The position numbers and the translations under genes are program-made. A stretch of DNA of 36,494 bases. Source: Methylococcales bacterium (lineage in GTDB: Bacteria; Pseudomonadota; Gammaproteobacteria; JABHGC01). The DNA is taken from contig JABHGC010000004.1 in assembly GCA_018672285.1 (NCBI GenBank), positions 1-36,494 on the forward strand. The letters are read 5' to 3'. Positions 35,832 through 36,494 of the stretch are shown piece by piece. The first letter of the stretch is position 1; every line of letters starts with the position of its first letter. A model generated the notes under the pieces. It was not told where the DNA came from. It searched no databases and was given only the letters and a program-made list of their open reading frames with translations.

Positions 35832-35840
35832 GTGTTGTCT

Positions 35841-36284
35841 TTAGCTGCCAGTATTGTATTGGTTGCGATAACTTGGAAAGAGTTGGTCAACCATTTCTTT
35901 GATTTTCGTTTCTGCGTTAATGAATTTATCAAAACGGGCGCCGCCCCAGCGCGAATCGTATTCCGCTTCACCAATGATGGCGCCTGAGTCGTAGATCTTA
36001 ATCCAAGCATAAGAAAGATACACGGCAATATCCCAAGTCCAGATTGCATCGTAGGTGGACGTGACCTTGCAGCTACTAATGGCTGATTTTTCAGGGAGTA
36101 CCCGAACGGTAAAGCCTTTGGATTTTAGACGCTTTTTATAAGCTTTGAGTACATTCACGTTGACTTCAGGGTTACCGACAATGCAAATTTCTTGCCCTGT
36201 GAGTTTGCTGACGGGGTTTATCTCCTGGGTTATGGAGCAGGCACTTAATGTCAGCAAAACGAGTAGAGAAGAGAGAGATTTCAT
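35841..36284 (-). CDS. Sbal_3080-type lipoprotein
   Basis: The 147-aa product has a lipoprotein signal peptide (MKSLSSLLVLLTLSAC) with Cys16 as the lipidated residue. The start at 36284 is chosen because AAGGA lies 7 bases before it and the signal peptide is then N-terminal; an in-frame ATG at 36341 would add 19 residues before it. The mature part fits the Sbal_3080 lipoprotein family: EICIVGNPEVN, WTWDIAVYLSYAWIKIYDSG and GGARFDKFINAETKIKEMVD. Function unknown. It is the first gene of the minus-strand run, 9 bases before the LhgO-like gene. Confidence 0.87.
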   Translation of the reverse strand: MKSLSSLLVLLTLSACSITQEINPVSKLTGQEICIVGNPEVNVNVLKAYKKRLKSKGFTVRVLPEKSAISSCKVTSTYDAIWTWDIAVYLSYAWIKIYDSGAIIGEAEYDSRWGGARFDKFINAETKIKEMVDQLFPSYRNQYNTGS

Positions 36285-36494
36285 AAGCAGATCCTTGGCA
36301 TCTGTCTTTTGTATCAAGTCTTGAGTATAGGGGCAATACAAATTCAGTGACTGTCTTAGTATTTTCCAATAGTGGAATGAGTCTGAAGGATGCCTATATC
36401 AGCAGCAAATAAGCGTTACCTTAATAAGTGTGTGTTTGCGCAAATATTGGTCAATATGATTAACCGGTATCACGTTCATCAATTGTTTTAAATA
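36285..36494 (-). other. Upstream region of the lipoprotein-lhgO-pfaD-PfaA-like run
   Basis: These 210 bases contain no convincing gene. On the minus strand TATACT (36324-36329) is a possible -10, without a good -35. An imperfect palindrome GGTCAAT-ATG-ATTAACC (36449-36465; one mismatch) is the only other structure I see. The promoter of the five-gene run probably lies here. Confidence 0.3.

Noticed and set aside
1..36494. tRNA, rRNA, CRISPR, insertion sequence or phage signatures
   Set aside because: None seen on either strand; the only repeats found are protein-domain repeats inside the adhesin and the synthase, plus short regulatory repeats.

Overview
The window looks like chromosomal DNA from a marine-type gammaproteobacterium. 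The family content supports this: a LapA-type giant adhesin, a pilV-pilW-pilX-pilY1 minor pilin set, a PhoP/PhoQ-like two-component pair, DUF2058 and DUF938 proteins, a Sbal_3080-type lipoprotein and Pfa-type lipid synthase genes. I cannot name genus or species. I saw no tRNA, rRNA, CRISPR array, transposase, integrase or phage gene, so nothing marks the window as a mobile island.

Layout. 38-12046 (minus) is one gene for a roughly 4000-residue surface adhesin: a LapA-like retention module with a TAAG di-alanine site, two cadherin-like repeats, five Calx-beta-like repeats, about 24 more cadherin-like (tandem-95/VCBS-like) repeats, and a short RTX calcium-binding stretch. A Fur-box-like palindrome lies just past its stop at the left edge. 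12210-13860 (plus) holds a basic secreted protein, a DUF188 protein and a small lipoprotein, closed by a near-perfect bidirectional terminator. 13931-19223 (minus) is the type IV pilus set pilV, pilW, pilX, pilY1, without fimU/fimT or pilE. 19395-22606 (plus) carries a small secreted protein, a DUF4124 protein and a large cytosolic-looking protein with two degenerate sulfotransferase-like domains. 22714-25048 (plus) is a PepSY-phoP-phoQ-like operon with helically phased repeats in front of it, followed by a DUF2058 gene to 25742.

25731-36284 (minus) is a five-gene co-directional run, in transcription order: Sbal_3080-type lipoprotein, LhgO-like FAD oxidase, PfaD-type enoyl reductase, a 2164-residue PfaA-like synthase (KS-AT-4xACP-KR-DH-like), and a DUF938 methyltransferase. 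Together PfaD and the PfaA-like protein supply condensation, malonyl loading, ketoreduction, probable dehydration and enoyl reduction. PfaB, PfaC, a phosphopantetheinyl transferase and a thioesterase are absent here. This reduced Pfa-like lipid synthase is the best candidate for an under-described system; its product cannot be read from the sequence.

Other signals worth attention are two abutting palindromes in the adhesin's divergent promoter region, the twin decayed sulfotransferase protein, the 21-bp direct repeat ahead of the PepSY-phoPQ operon, and a tandem array of near-identical ACP domains. There is no gene-free stretch longer than 300 bases.
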